Positions 34,051-43,889 of a stretch of 48,777 nucleotides of DNA are shown here, one piece after another. This DNA comes from Lentilactobacillus farraginis DSM 18382 = JCM 14108 (lineage in GTDB: Bacteria > Bacillota > Bacilli > Lactobacillales > Lactobacillaceae). The stretch covers positions 1 to 48,777 of the forward strand of contig NZ_BAKI01000017.1 of assembly GCF_000583655.1 (NCBI RefSeq). The letters run 5' to 3'. The notes under the pieces are model-generated. The model had not been told where the DNA came from. It did not search any database and saw only the letters and a list, made by a program, of their open reading frames with translations. Position 1 is the first letter of the stretch. Every line of letters starts with the position of its first letter. Made by a program: the position numbers and the translations under genes.

Positions 34051-35010
34051 TTATTTTACAGTCGCTGTAACCCCTTCACTTACAATTGTGGTTCCTTTTT
34101 CACCTCTAATGATTTCCTTAACATCTTCCAAATCGCCAATTACAGCCGGATTACCAGTATTTCGAACAAAGCTGACTGCTGCCTTAACTTTGGGCATCAT
34201 GCTACCCTTGGCAAATTCGTTTGCATCAATATGCTTCTGGATTTCATCAACCCCAACTTCTTTTAACTCAAGTTGGTTGGGCTTACCATAGTTATAATAA
34301 ACACCTCCAGCAGATGTTAAAATAATCAGCTTGTCAGCATCAACTAATTGTGCAATTTTGGAAGCACTAAAATCTTTATCAATAACGGCTTCAGTGCCAA
34401 CCAACCGATTTGCTTTTCGAACAACTGGGATACCGCCGCCACCAGAAACGATTGGAATGATACCGGCGTCAACAACTTTTTTAATAGCTCGATACTCATT
34501 TATTTCCAACGGTTTAGGTGAAGGTACCACTCGTCGATAGCCTCGACCCGCATCTTCAATGATTTGCCAATCCGGGTGAAGGGCCTTTAAATTTTCAACC
34601 TCTGTTTCTTTATAAAATGGTCCAATTGGTTTGGATGGATTTTGAAAAGCCGGGTCATCTTCATCCACAATTGTTTGGGTCACAATTGCCATCACGTCTT
34701 TATCAATGCCACTGTCCAGCAATTCCGCTTTCATAGCATTTTGAAACCAATAGCCAATACTTCCCTGGGTCATTGCACCACAGGTATCAAGTGGCATCGC
34801 TGGATTCTCATCACTGTCTGCAGCACTTTGCTGAAGTAGTAGGTTTCCTACTTGTGGTCCATTTCCATGGGTAATAATCAGCTGGTCCCCATTCTTGATA
34901 AAATTAACCAGTTCCTTTGCTGTTTCCTTAACTGCTTTCATTTGAGCCTGTGCAGATGCATCCTTGGAAAGGATCGCATTTCCGCCAAGGGCGACGACAA
35001 TTTTTGACAT
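34051..35010 (-). CDS. arcC: Carbamate kinase, ArcC type
   Basis: Carbamate kinase of 319 aa, making ATP from carbamoyl phosphate and ADP with release of CO2 and ammonia. Motifs are IVVALGGNAIL, THGNGPQVGNLL, QNPSKPIGPFY, RRVVPSPKP, SGGGGIPV and EAVIDKDFSA. Its PLDTCGAMTQGSIGYW is typical of ArcC rather than of AllK. It starts 26 bp after the MFS gene on the same strand (ribosome site TTGGAGGAG), so it is cotranscribed with the transporter. It is the second carbamate kinase of the allantoin region. Confidence 0.92.
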   Translation of the reverse strand: MSKIVVALGGNAILSKDASAQAQMKAVKETAKELVNFIKNGDQLIITHGNGPQVGNLLLQQSAADSDENPAMPLDTCGAMTQGSIGYWFQNAMKAELLDSGIDKDVMAIVTQTIVDEDDPAFQNPSKPIGPFYKETEVENLKALHPDWQIIEDAGRGYRRVVPSPKPLEINEYRAIKKVVDAGIIPIVSGGGGIPVVRKANRLVGTEAVIDKDFSASKIAQLVDADKLIILTSAGGVYYNYGKPNQLELKEVGVDEIQKHIDANEFAKGSMMPKVKAAVSFVRNTGNPAVIGDLEDVKEIIRGEKGTTIVSEGVTATVK

Positions 35011-35036
35011 ATAATCTCCTCCAATTTTATATATTA

Positions 35037-36313
35037 TTAGGTTAAGTCTGAGCTTACTTCTGGTGTTTTTTTATGAATATTTGCTGCCAAGAAAAGCAAC
35101 GTTCCAATAACCAAGAGCACAATGGCGATATAGAAGCCTAAAATCTTTGATCCAGTAATGTCTGATATATTCCCTGTTAAAGCTGGAGCAACGATCGAGG
35201 ACATCATTCCAAAGAAATTAAACACGCCAAGGGTAGTTCCAATTCCAACCTGAGGCGCATTTTCTCCTAACCACGAAATAATAATTGGCTCAACAGCCAG
35301 CTTCCCTAAAAAGCCATACAAAATTAAAGATGTTAACAGGAAGGTTGCGTTTGTAGCTTGAACTGTCATTAATAACATTGCTGCGGCTGAAATTTCCAAA
35401 ATAACAATAAACTGAATTTTATGATCCATAAACTTATCTGCCAACTTACTAAAAAACAATGCACCTGGGATAGAGCAAAAGCCACTAGTGATGATGAAAA
35501 ACCAATTGCTGTTCCTTTAAACCCCCGTTCAGTTGCAAGAAAATTTGGCAGCCACGTCACAATCATGTAATAAGCGTAGCAAGTCGCAAAATATAAAATG
35601 TAAGTAAAAAGCATTTTAGGCGCTAACAATGTCCTAAATGAAACTTTCTCATTGCTGATATTTTTTTTATAATCTGATTTATTTTCAATATAGGCTTCTT
35701 GAGAAGCAATATCATCTTTATTACTTCGAATAATGGCATAAAAGGCAACAACAATAAATGCAATCATAATAACCGAAATATACATCATGATTTGCCATGG
35801 TAATCCCTGTTGAGCAACTAAGAAACTTGAAAGAATCATTCCGAATCCGGATCCCACCGCGGAACCACTATTAACAATTGCTGTCGAAAAACTCTTTTTA
35901 TTAGCTGGAATGTTTTGGGCAGTTAAACTATATGCTGAACCATAAAATGAACCACATCCGAGGCCAGCAAGCAAACTACCAAAATAAATCATTTGAATGG
36001 AACCAGCTCGAGCAACAATAAATGCAGCAATTGCAAACATCACGAATCCCGGGATCAAAACCATCTTTTTACCAATTTTATCTACCAAAAAACCTGCGGG
36101 AATTTGCATTACAACATACCCTAAAAAGTAAAAGCTTGAGATTGAGCCCAGTGCGGTGTCTGAAACACTTCCACCAAGTGATTGCCTAATTTGTGGATAT
36201 ACCGGTGCTAAAGCAGACCTATAAATCCAAATCGTTACCCATCCAACACAAAGCAAAATAACTATTTTTTTCCAATACTCCAACCCGCCAGGGTGTTCTT
36301 TTCCATTATTCAT
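35037..36313 (-). pseudogene. MFS transporter, candidate allantoin or ureide uptake, frameshifted
   Basis: A 12-helix major facilitator protein. The first frame covers helices 1-8 with GFLVDKIGKKMVLIPGFVMF (the loop 2-3 motif); the second covers the rest (LADKFMDHK is the matching loop 8-9 motif). Near 35467 the frame breaks. Making CCC into CCCC gives ALSPGALFFSKLADKFMDH-type text and a 425-aa protein. RBS GGAGGTC lies before ATG at 36313. Its place divergent from the PucR regulator and inside the allantoin block suggests uptake of allantoin or a breakdown product; family alone does not tell. Confidence 0.82.
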
Positions 36314-36344
36314 TTTCGATGACCTCCATGTTAATAAGTTGTTT

Positions 36345-36358
36345 GGAAAGCGCTTACA
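36345..36358. promoter_or_regulatory. cre-like site of the MFS-arcC operon
   Basis: GGAAAGCGCTTACA differs from the cre palindrome TGAAAGCGCTTTCA at two positions. It lies 32-45 bp upstream of the MFS start. Confidence 0.6.
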
Positions 36359-36407
36359 ATATTAATTATAAGTATTACACTTAAAATATCATTACACGCT
36401 TTGAACT

Positions 36408-36443
36408 ATATTTGGTTAGTGATTGTTTAAAGTGGCCAAATAT
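36408..36443. promoter_or_regulatory. Inverted repeat, possible PucR operator
   Basis: ATATTTGG (36408-36415) and CCAAATAT (36436-36443) are exact reverse complements with centres 28 bp apart. They sit in the middle of the divergent promoter region between the transporter and pucR. Confidence 0.4.
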
Positions 36444-36459
36444 GTTTTAATTAAAGATG

Positions 36460-36473
36460 TGTAAGCGCTAACA
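36460..36473 (+). promoter_or_regulatory. cre site of pucR
   Basis: TGTAAGCGCTAACA matches the cre consensus TGWAARCGYTWWCA fully. It lies about 20 bp before the pucR start and next to its ribosome site, a position suited to roadblock repression. Confidence 0.7.
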
Positions 36474-36493
36474 ATATCAGGAGGGTGAATAAT

Positions 36494-38140
36494 TTGACTA
36501 TGCTAAAAGAATTATTGGAATTACCAAGGTTTTCAGATCTCGAAATAGTTTCAACCCACAAAGACCTTAACAGACAAGTAGAAAGTGTCGAAATAACCGA
36601 GACTCCGGATATTGCCGATTATATTCCCAAATATGCGATCATCCTCACAACAGCAATGGCTTTTGATGGCAAACAAGAAATGCTTAAGCCATTTATTAGA
36701 TCGCTTCTGACTAAAGATGTCGCTGCCCTCGGCATTAAAGTTGGTCGGTTTATTGATGAGATCGATCCGGAAATCATTAAATATGCTTCTGAGGTTAATC
36801 TGCCAATTATTAAAATTCCGAGTACCCAACCACTCGGCCGTTTGCTATATCAGATGTTAAGCTATGTATGGGATTCAAAGACTGAACAACTATCATATGC
36901 TTTGGATATCCAAAAACGATTTTCAAATTTACTTATGAACGACGTAACCATTAGTCGATTTATTGCAGAATTAGGAAACATTATTAACGCACCTGCTATT
37001 CTTTTAAGCCCGTGGCATAAAGTTATCAGTCACTCGAATTATTTTTCTGGCTCTGACCATCCAGCTTCATTTTACGCGGAACAATTAAGCGAAAATGATT
37101 TTAATAAAATCAACAAAGAAAAGACAGCTTTCCTAATCAATAATTTAAAAGGTGAAAAAGTACAGATGATTGGGTATCCGGTTAAAGTTGGCAGTTATTT
37201 CCCCTTTCATCTAATCATTTTAAAACCTGAGCAAATCCCCTACCCAATTTCTGAATTTGCTATTGAACAGGCAGTGTTAGTACTAACATTTATGCTTTAT
37301 AAAAATCATAAGGTCCAAGAATTTTTTGATATTTTAAAAAGTGACTTCTTAGAACAGCTAGTAAAATCCAAAACCGATCAATCAAATGATAATCGTAATT
37401 GGATTGACCTAGGTAGAAATTACGGACTTATTAAGAGTAACTATTATCAAGTTGCTTTAGCATATTGCATGCCAAATAAACGATCAAAAGCACAAATAAT
37501 TTATCGCAAAGAAGAAGCCGAAATTGCCAAACTATGGCTTCAAGAACAATTACCAATCAAAATAAAAGATGTTGCCATTTTTAAAGTTAAAAATAGTAAC
37601 GAAACCGCCATTCTGTTTCAATCCGATGAGCCCAATATCAAAGACATCCTTCAAGATATCTCCCAAAGTTTGAAAGATGAACTGGGTATCAATCTGACGT
37701 TTGCATTTGGTAACCCTTACAAATCAATTGAAAACATCTCTAGCTCCTTTATTGAAGCAAAATCAACGCTAGATGAAGCCAAGCAGCTATATGATCCTGA
37801 TATTGTCAATCATTACCATCCAAAAGGACTTGTCGGACTATTTGAAGATACCAATGAAGAAAGCATTCATTACTTCTGTGAAAAAATTTTAAAGGACCTT
37901 GCTTATCCAGAAGAGGCTAGCGTCAAAGATTTAAAGAAAACGTTGAAAGTCTATCTGGATTACAATTGCGAAATCACCAAAACAGCTAATGCATTGTATT
38001 TACACCGTAATACAATCAAATATCGAATTAAGCAATGCGAAAAGATATTAGGATTGTCGGTTAAGAATCCCCAAAATAGCTTAAATTTAAGACTTGCGCT
38101 GGAACTGTCAGAATTCGAAGATGAACAGATAGTCCAATAA
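36494..38140 (+). CDS. pucR: PucR-family regulator of purine/allantoin catabolism
   Basis: A 548-aa PucR-type activator. The N-terminal PucR domain covers about residues 5-125 (FSDLEIVSTHKDLNRQVESV, ITETPDIADYIPKYAIILTT). The middle is a GGDEF-like linker. The C-terminus has HTH_30, visible as YLDYNCEITKTANALYLHRN and then TIKYRIKQCEKILGL. Start: AGGAGGG at 36479-36485 fits TTG at 36494 best (8-base spacing); the GTG at 36485 overlaps the ribosome site. Its position between transporter and catabolic genes supports control of the allantoin block. Confidence 0.9.
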   Translation: MTMLKELLELPRFSDLEIVSTHKDLNRQVESVEITETPDIADYIPKYAIILTTAMAFDGKQEMLKPFIRSLLTKDVAALGIKVGRFIDEIDPEIIKYASEVNLPIIKIPSTQPLGRLLYQMLSYVWDSKTEQLSYALDIQKRFSNLLMNDVTISRFIAELGNIINAPAILLSPWHKVISHSNYFSGSDHPASFYAEQLSENDFNKINKEKTAFLINNLKGEKVQMIGYPVKVGSYFPFHLIILKPEQIPYPISEFAIEQAVLVLTFMLYKNHKVQEFFDILKSDFLEQLVKSKTDQSNDNRNWIDLGRNYGLIKSNYYQVALAYCMPNKRSKAQIIYRKEEAEIAKLWLQEQLPIKIKDVAIFKVKNSNETAILFQSDEPNIKDILQDISQSLKDELGINLTFAFGNPYKSIENISSSFIEAKSTLDEAKQLYDPDIVNHYHPKGLVGLFEDTNEESIHYFCEKILKDLAYPEEASVKDLKKTLKVYLDYNCEITKTANALYLHRNTIKYRIKQCEKILGLSVKNPQNSLNLRLALELSEFEDEQIVQ

Positions 38141-38189
38141 AAAATAATGGTCGCTAACAAAATTAATTGTCGCGGCCATTATTTTTTAT
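38141..38189. terminator. Bidirectional terminator
   Basis: AAAAATAATGGTCGC pairs with GCGGCCATTATTTTTT (ending 38187) with a short loop. It separates the convergent pucR gene and the end of the long minus-strand operon, and overlaps the dehydrogenase stop codon. Confidence 0.85.
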
Positions 38190-38944
38190 TGAGCAGTATA
38201 CCCACCATCAACTACAAATTCCGATCCTGTTGCAAACTTAGATTCATCAGAAGCAAGATAAACGCAAATCCACGCAATATCATTAGGCTCACCAATGTGT
38301 CCCATTGGGGTCTTTGTTCGTTGTGACATTGCTTCTTCTGCACCTTCCAAATTATCAACCAAAGGCGTCTTGATATAGCCAGGATGAACGGTATTCACAC
38401 GCACACCATAATCCTTTAAGGCACAGTCAACAGCTGCTGACTTTGACATAATCCGAACGGCTCCTTTGGATGCATTATAGGCACCCAGAGTAGGATCGCC
38501 TACAAAGCCTTCAATTGAAGACATGTTAATAATCGAAGCGCCCAGATTTTTATTCTTCATACGTTGAATACCAAGACGGGTACCAAAGAAAACCCCATCC
38601 AAATTGACAGCAAGCACCTTACGCCATTCTTCAGTTGTCGTATTTTCAACACTCTTGCTAACTGCAATTCCAGCATTATTAACAACTGTTGTTACAGGTC
38701 CAAATGCTTCCTCGGTTTTATCCCATACTTCGACCCAACCGTCCTCGTCAGATGCATCATGTTTCATAAAACGAATAACGTCCGGACCCCCAATTGATTT
38801 TGCAGCTTCTTCACCAACATCTGCATGTCGGCCAGTAATCACTACTTTTGCGCCTTCTTCAACATATTTATCAGCAATCGCTAAGCCAATGCCTAATGTC
38901 CCACCTGTTACAATTGCTACTTTTCCATCTAACCGATGACCCAT
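38186..38944 (-). CDS. adhR: R-specific alcohol dehydrogenase (SDR family)
   Basis: A 252-aa classical short-chain dehydrogenase that follows the NADP-dependent, Mg-requiring R-ADH of L. brevis and L. kefiri almost residue by residue: KVAIVTGGTLGIGLAIADK, the NADP-choosing TGRHADVGE, VNNAGIAVSKSVE, the active site NMSSIEGFVGDP with LGAYNASKGAVR (Ser, Tyr, Lys), and the Mg-binding end VDGGYTAQ. It reduces ketones to R-alcohols. It is the last gene of the allantoin operon, about 50 bp after carbamate kinase. No step of the known pathway needs it, so its role here is open. Confidence 0.95.
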   Translation of the reverse strand: MGHRLDGKVAIVTGGTLGIGLAIADKYVEEGAKVVITGRHADVGEEAAKSIGGPDVIRFMKHDASDEDGWVEVWDKTEEAFGPVTTVVNNAGIAVSKSVENTTTEEWRKVLAVNLDGVFFGTRLGIQRMKNKNLGASIINMSSIEGFVGDPTLGAYNASKGAVRIMSKSAAVDCALKDYGVRVNTVHPGYIKTPLVDNLEGAEEAMSQRTKTPMGHIGEPNDIAWICVYLASDESKFATGSEFVVDGGYTAQ

Positions 38945-38992
38945 ATTATCTACCTCCAGTAAATCTATTTGTTGTTTTTACTACTGTGCTTC

Positions 38993-39934
38993 TTATGTGC
39001 AATTGATATGCGTACCGACTTTGCCTTCAAGTGCCAATCCGGCTTCATCTAATGCACAAATAATTGATGTCCCGCCAATTTTGGCAAATTCAATTCCTGC
39101 AGCAACTTTCGATTTCATCCGTTCACTGGTAATTTGACCAGATTGAAGATACGCTTGAGCTTCATCGACGGAAACATCCCGCAATGATTTTTCACGATTT
39201 CTGTTGTCCTTTACTGAAACTGTACTTTCATCGGTTAAAATCATAAAGATATCGGCGCCAACCTGTTCCGCCAGCTTTCTCCCCGTTAGGTCCTTATCAA
39301 TAACGGCTTCTACACCAGCTAAAAATCCATCTTCAGTCTGATAGACAGGGATACCACCGCCACCAGCAGCAATAACAATATTATTTTGCTCTAAGAGATG
39401 GATAACTGAATCCACCCCGTGAATCATTGACGGATTAGGGGATGGCACAACTCTCCTATATCCGTGCTCTTTATTTTCTACCATCAGCCAATTCTTTTTT
39501 GCTCGTAAATATTTCGCCTGTTCTTCGGAATAGAAGATACCAATCGGCTTACTGGGATTTTCAAAAGCCGGATCTTCCAAATCAACTTCAACCTCAGTGA
39601 GTAATGTCACAACATTAGCCGAAGAGCGATTCTTCTTTAATACATTTTTCAAGCTTTGCTCAAGCATGTAGCCAATATATCCTTGTGACTCTCCATTGCA
39701 AGCATCTAATGGAGAAGCTGGGACAACATCTTTGGCGATCTCGTTCTGCCTTAAAATATTGCCAACTTGTGGGACATTACCATGGGTCAAAACAACTTCA
39801 TAATCCATCGCTTCGATTTTAGCGATCTCTTCAGCATTCCGTTTAACATTCTCCATTTGAACATCAAATTCTGGCTTTTGATTACGTTTCAAAATGGCAC
39901 TACCACCCATTGCCACAACAACTCTTTTAGCCAT
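38993..39934 (-). CDS. allK: Catabolic carbamate kinase of the allantoin pathway
   Basis: A 313-aa carbamate kinase. VVVAMGGSAIL, THGNVPQVGNIL, ENPSKPIGIFYSEEQAKYL, RRVVPSPNP, AAGGGGIPV and EAVIDKDLTGR are family motifs. ASPLDACNGESQGYIGYMLE resembles E. coli YbcF/AllK rather than ArcC. The usual GNGPQVG reads GNVPQVG. It makes ATP from the carbamoyl phosphate released by oxamate carbamoyltransferase. ATG at 39934 is chosen since GGGAGGG precedes it. Confidence 0.92.
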   Translation of the reverse strand: MAKRVVVAMGGSAILKRNQKPEFDVQMENVKRNAEEIAKIEAMDYEVVLTHGNVPQVGNILRQNEIAKDVVPASPLDACNGESQGYIGYMLEQSLKNVLKKNRSSANVVTLLTEVEVDLEDPAFENPSKPIGIFYSEEQAKYLRAKKNWLMVENKEHGYRRVVPSPNPSMIHGVDSVIHLLEQNNIVIAAGGGGIPVYQTEDGFLAGVEAVIDKDLTGRKLAEQVGADIFMILTDESTVSVKDNRNREKSLRDVSVDEAQAYLQSGQITSERMKSKVAAGIEFAKIGGTSIICALDEAGLALEGKVGTHINCT

Positions 39935-39988
39935 TTGATACCCTCCCTTCCAAAAGTATTCATGTTCTATATCCAAGAAAATTTACTA

Positions 39989-40838
39989 TTATACTTCTGC
40001 TTGATCCGTTACGTGATTAAAAATCAACGCTGACACCACACCGGAAATAGTATCAATTCCGGAAGTATTGCCATAATCAATTGCATTCTGTAAAAAGTTA
40101 TCGATATCCTTATCAGCTCCTTGCCCATCCAAATAACCCGCAAATATCCAAAAGTGCACTACTAAAGCGCTTATGGATCGCATGATTCAAATAGTGTCGG
40201 CTAATATCTGTTGTAAAATTATCATCAATAATTTTTGGCCGAATAAGATCATTTAAATAATCTTCTTGACTCGTTAACCAGTTGATCAGCAACCAACCAA
40301 TTAGAAAATCATCTCCGGAGGGTGTTAATCCCCTGCCTCTTCCAATAAAGTATCGAACTGCCTCTTGAGCAGTACTTGGGTTCATTAATTGAAAAATTTG
40401 ATCTTTTAGCGGTGAGTGGTTTTTGGATAATAAATCATGGAATTGAATGTCCAAGCCGGTCAATTTATCCAACTTTTGACAGGCATCCAGGAACAATGCG
40501 ACTCGTCGATCGGTGATACCTGATTTCAATAATCTGATATCGTAGGCCTTACTCAAAACAAGTTGCCATCTTTCAAAAGTCGTTTCGATAAAAATAGATT
40601 GATCTAAATAAGTGATCTCTTTAGTATCTTTAATTTGAGCCAACAAGTCGTAAAAATCTTTTTCCGGAAGGTAAACGCCACCAGGAAGTAATTTTTTTTG
40701 ATCTGTTGCGATCAAGATTAAGGAAATATGTTTACGATCCGTCATGTTAAAAGTGTGTTTAAAAATGCTATGAACGTACCATTGCCCATTGGGGAGACCA
40801 AAAAGCGTTCGCTCGGCTTTAACTTGTATTTTACGCAT
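39989..40838 (-). pseudogene. allH: AllH, DUF2877 protein of oxamate carbamoyltransferase, frameshifted
   Basis: YlbF-like DUF2877 protein, named AllH in E. coli, one of three proteins required for the oxamate carbamoyltransferase reaction. Marks are RYFIGRGRGLTPSGDDFLIG in the first frame and GNTSGIDTISGVVSALIF in the second. The frame changes near 40135 by a net +1 (or -2); GYLDGQGADKDIDNFLQNAI resumes. The start ATG overlaps the allG stop by 8 bases (ATGCGTAA), so they are coupled. Repaired size is about 282 aa. It differs from the other breaks here, which are all single losses. Confidence 0.82.
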
Positions 40839-42098
40839 ATTCCTGAAACCCTAATTTTTTTGCATAGGCCAAGACTGCTTTCTCAAAGCATGCCATTGGT
40901 GGCGTCACAGTTCCAGCACCAATTTGACCAAGGCCTGCCTTTTTATTAGCAATACCAGTATTAATAACCGGCAAAATACCAGTTTCGACAACTTTTCTAG
41001 CATCGATTCCAATTGAAATTCCTTGGAAATCCCATGTTGGGATTGGAAAATTAGGATTGGAATCTGTCGTAATTTCGGTCATATCATTACTGATGTTTAA
41101 TGCATCGTAGAAACCACCAGTCCCAACAAATCGTGTTACTGCTGGAGCAGCAATCATGCAAAGCCACCCACACCAAAGGTCTCAGTAATGGCACTGTCTC
41201 CCATATCAGGGGAAGCATCTTCTTCGGAAAATCCTGAAAAATAGAGTCCCTTTGGAATATTAACAGGGCCGGTAAACCATTCGTCACCCATTCCAGCAAT
41301 TCGAATACCAAATTCATACCCATTTCGGCACATTGCGGTGACAATTGTTCCTTCATGAATTTGCCGAGCCCCATCCATTACCGATTTTGCAGATGCCATC
41401 ATAATATTTAAGAAGAACTGATCAGTATCGGCAAGAAATTGAATGACATCCTCTTTGTCTTTAGGATCAATATCAAGCTTAACAATACTGGGTGCCATTT
41501 CCTTCAAAAAGACCAACGATGCAGCAATATTTCGTTGATGAAATTCATCCCCCATCGCAATGGCCTTTGCAACTAAAACGTTTACATTTAGTGGCTCTCT
41601 GATTTGAAGTGCCAGACTCAATGTTGGTCCTAAAACATCTCTCATCCACCGTAATCTATTGATAACCTCCGGGCCATTGGCACCAAAGCGCAACACAGCG
41701 CCAATTCCTTCGTTCATCGTGCAATAAGTACGATTCCCGTCAGTTCTGTTTTCTACAATAAATACTGGCATGTGAGCCGATGTAATACCGCCCATTGGCC
41801 CAACAGCATCAACGTGATGACAAGGAATTAAGTCAACCTCGCCACTTTCCATTAATGCGCGGGCATCATCTTCGTTATCTGCCCAGCCTTCGAATAAAGC
41901 TGCTCCAATGCAAGCTCCCTGAACTGGATCGATCATCTTATCATAAGTGATTGGAGGACCCGCGTGCAGCAATACTTTCCCATGGTTCAATTCATCAATC
42001 ACTTCTTTAGCTGGAACCACATCAAGCAAAAATGGTGATCCAGCAATGATTTTTGATACAACTGCGTTATTTGCTTCTTCAATATTTGCATAAACCAT
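40831..42098 (-). pseudogene. allG: AllG, DUF1116 protein of oxamate carbamoyltransferase, frameshifted
   Basis: YlbE-like DUF1116 protein (AllG in E. coli). Visible features: LLHAGPPITYDKMIDPVQGA near residue 43, PCHHVDAVGPMGGITSAHMP near residue 93, GNRTYCTMNEG, FGIRIAGMGDEWF, and NIPKGLYFSGFSEEDA. The first frame stops at 41154 after TFGVGGFA. Adding one A (GCA ATG ATT) continues as MIAAPAVTRFVGTGGFYDAL through QIGAGTVTPPMACFEKAV to 40831, 422 aa, the family size. It starts 2 bp after allF ends. Probably intact in the organism. Confidence 0.88.
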
Positions 42099-42100
42099 AA

Positions 42101-43864
42101 TTAAACCACCACCTTCAAAGATACTTTATTCAAGTAGTTCAGCGCCTTTTGTAAGGTAACATCCCCACCGGCAACTGGGTGCCAATCAAATTGAACAGCA
42201 TCGCCGCCATTTTCATTAATTGCTTTGGAAAAGCTTTCCAAGCCGACATTAATAAATTTTGTTGCCACCAGCATTTGACGTGACTCTTCTGAAACTTTCG
42301 GCATTACAGCCACTGATGACGTCTTAGGACGAATCGGTTTTGGCTCACTAAAAATTGGTTTCCCAACTAACGCTAAAGCAGTTTTAACCGCCTGTGCATT
42401 ACTTTGGCAAAGTATCACACCAGCCTCTTCCAAAATTTCTTTTTGCTTAGCATAATTTTGTGGATCAAGATCGGTACCAACTATTGTTCCAATAACTGGG
42501 AGATTTCTTCCTTGATTTTTCGCATCAGCAATCACTTTTTTAATCGTAGGTGCCAATTCACCAGCCATATTGTCATGTGCGCCATAGCCTAAAACAATAT
42601 CAATTAAAATAGCTGCTGTTTCGGGATCATTTCCAGCTTCAACCATCATTTCTTTCCGTTTGGTAGCATCAATCATTGGATGTGGCCGTCCTTGAGTATA
42701 AACATCATCGCCTAAATCAATAACTTCATAGCCTTCCTTTTGAAGAATAAAGCCATCACCGGCATCCTTAGCGTTCAAATTCAGCGCATCATTCATCAAA
42801 GTGGCAGCTTCATAAGCTAATGTACCACCGGAATAATAACCTTTAATATATTTTTGTTGGGGCTCCAGTTGAATATCAGGAATCGCCAATTCATCATCGT
42901 ATGAACCAGGTGTCTTTCCGTTTAAAAGGTCTACTGCAATTCGTGCAGTTTCTTCCAAAGTATAGGCACGATATAAACCTTCTTCATGGGATGTCGGCTT
43001 TTCACCCAAGAAAATTGCGACAACTGGTTTATTTGTTGCACGAAGTAGTGACAGGACATCATCACGAACTTCAGGTGCCGGAGGCTTTGAAATCGCAACA
43101 ATTACTTTAACGTCAGGATCTTGATCTAATAGGGCAATACTATCTTTGAAGGTTGTCCCCTGAATGTCAGCTTTCAAATCACGTCCGCCTGTACCAATTG
43201 CATTTGTGACACCTGCACCCAGTTTATGAATGATAGTTGAAACTTCTTGAATACCAGTACCAGAAGCCCCAACCATTCCAATGCTTCCTTTACGAACTCG
43301 ATTAGCAAAGGCTAAAGGAATACCATTAGCAATACCAGTCCCACAATCTGGGCCCATTAATACCAACCCTTTTTCATGGGCCATCTGTTTTAGTCTGGCT
43401 TCATCTTCCATTGAAACGTTATCGCTAAAACAAAAGACATTTTTCCCAGCATCCAATGCCCTTTCGACTTCTACTGCTGCGTAAACACCAGGCACCGAAA
43501 TTAAAGCAACTGATGCATTCTTTCCCAATTCTAGTGCTTTATCCCATGTTTTTACCCGTTCATCAGTGGCTTCATTATCATTGCTTGCCTTACCCTGGGC
43601 ATCCAGGTAGTCCTTGGCTTTTTTCACAACTTCATCAATTAAATTGTCACTCTCAGTGTCAATGACAATAACCATATCACTTGGTTTGGCCTCATCCAAT
43701 TCGTCGGTAGCTAAGCCACCAGTTCTAAAGATATCTTTGTTAGCAGGGGTTCCCATCATCACTTGAACGTTATTAACACCATCTAATGTTTTCAGATAAT
43801 TGGTCAACAGCATTAGTACGATGGAATCCTGATAACTATTTTTTTCAATTATTGTGTGCAGCAT
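42101..43864 (-). CDS. allF: AllF (FdrA), oxamate carbamoyltransferase subunit
   Basis: FdrA-like protein of 587 aa with an acyl-CoA-synthetase-like fold: a CoA-binding-type domain (KNASVALISVPGVYAAVEVE, VLMGPDCGTGIANGIPLAFA, MVGASGTGIQEVSTIIHKLG, NAIGTGGRDL) and a later ligase-like domain with DLGDDVYTQGRPHPMID and ILIDIVLGYGAHDNMAGELA. In E. coli FdrA, YlbE and YlbF were assigned to the oxalurate-splitting step: oxalurate plus phosphate gives oxamate and carbamoyl phosphate. Here it directly precedes allG and allH. Weak ribosome site (AAAGTGAG) before ATG at 43864. Confidence 0.93.
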   Translation of the reverse strand: MLHTIIEKNSYQDSIVLMLLTNYLKTLDGVNNVQVMMGTPANKDIFRTGGLATDELDEAKPSDMVIVIDTESDNLIDEVVKKAKDYLDAQGKASNDNEATDERVKTWDKALELGKNASVALISVPGVYAAVEVERALDAGKNVFCFSDNVSMEDEARLKQMAHEKGLVLMGPDCGTGIANGIPLAFANRVRKGSIGMVGASGTGIQEVSTIIHKLGAGVTNAIGTGGRDLKADIQGTTFKDSIALLDQDPDVKVIVAISKPPAPEVRDDVLSLLRATNKPVVAIFLGEKPTSHEEGLYRAYTLEETARIAVDLLNGKTPGSYDDELAIPDIQLEPQQKYIKGYYSGGTLAYEAATLMNDALNLNAKDAGDGFILQKEGYEVIDLGDDVYTQGRPHPMIDATKRKEMMVEAGNDPETAAILIDIVLGYGAHDNMAGELAPTIKKVIADAKNQGRNLPVIGTIVGTDLDPQNYAKQKEILEEAGVILCQSNAQAVKTALALVGKPIFSEPKPIRPKTSSVAVMPKVSEESRQMLVATKFINVGLESFSKAINENGGDAVQFDWHPVAGGDVTLQKALNYLNKVSLKVVV

Positions 43865-43889
43865 ATAGTTACCAACTCACTTTCAATTA

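Noticed and set aside
34045-34291. Plus-strand frames opposite arcC
   Set aside because: Shadows of a strongly conserved carbamate kinase.
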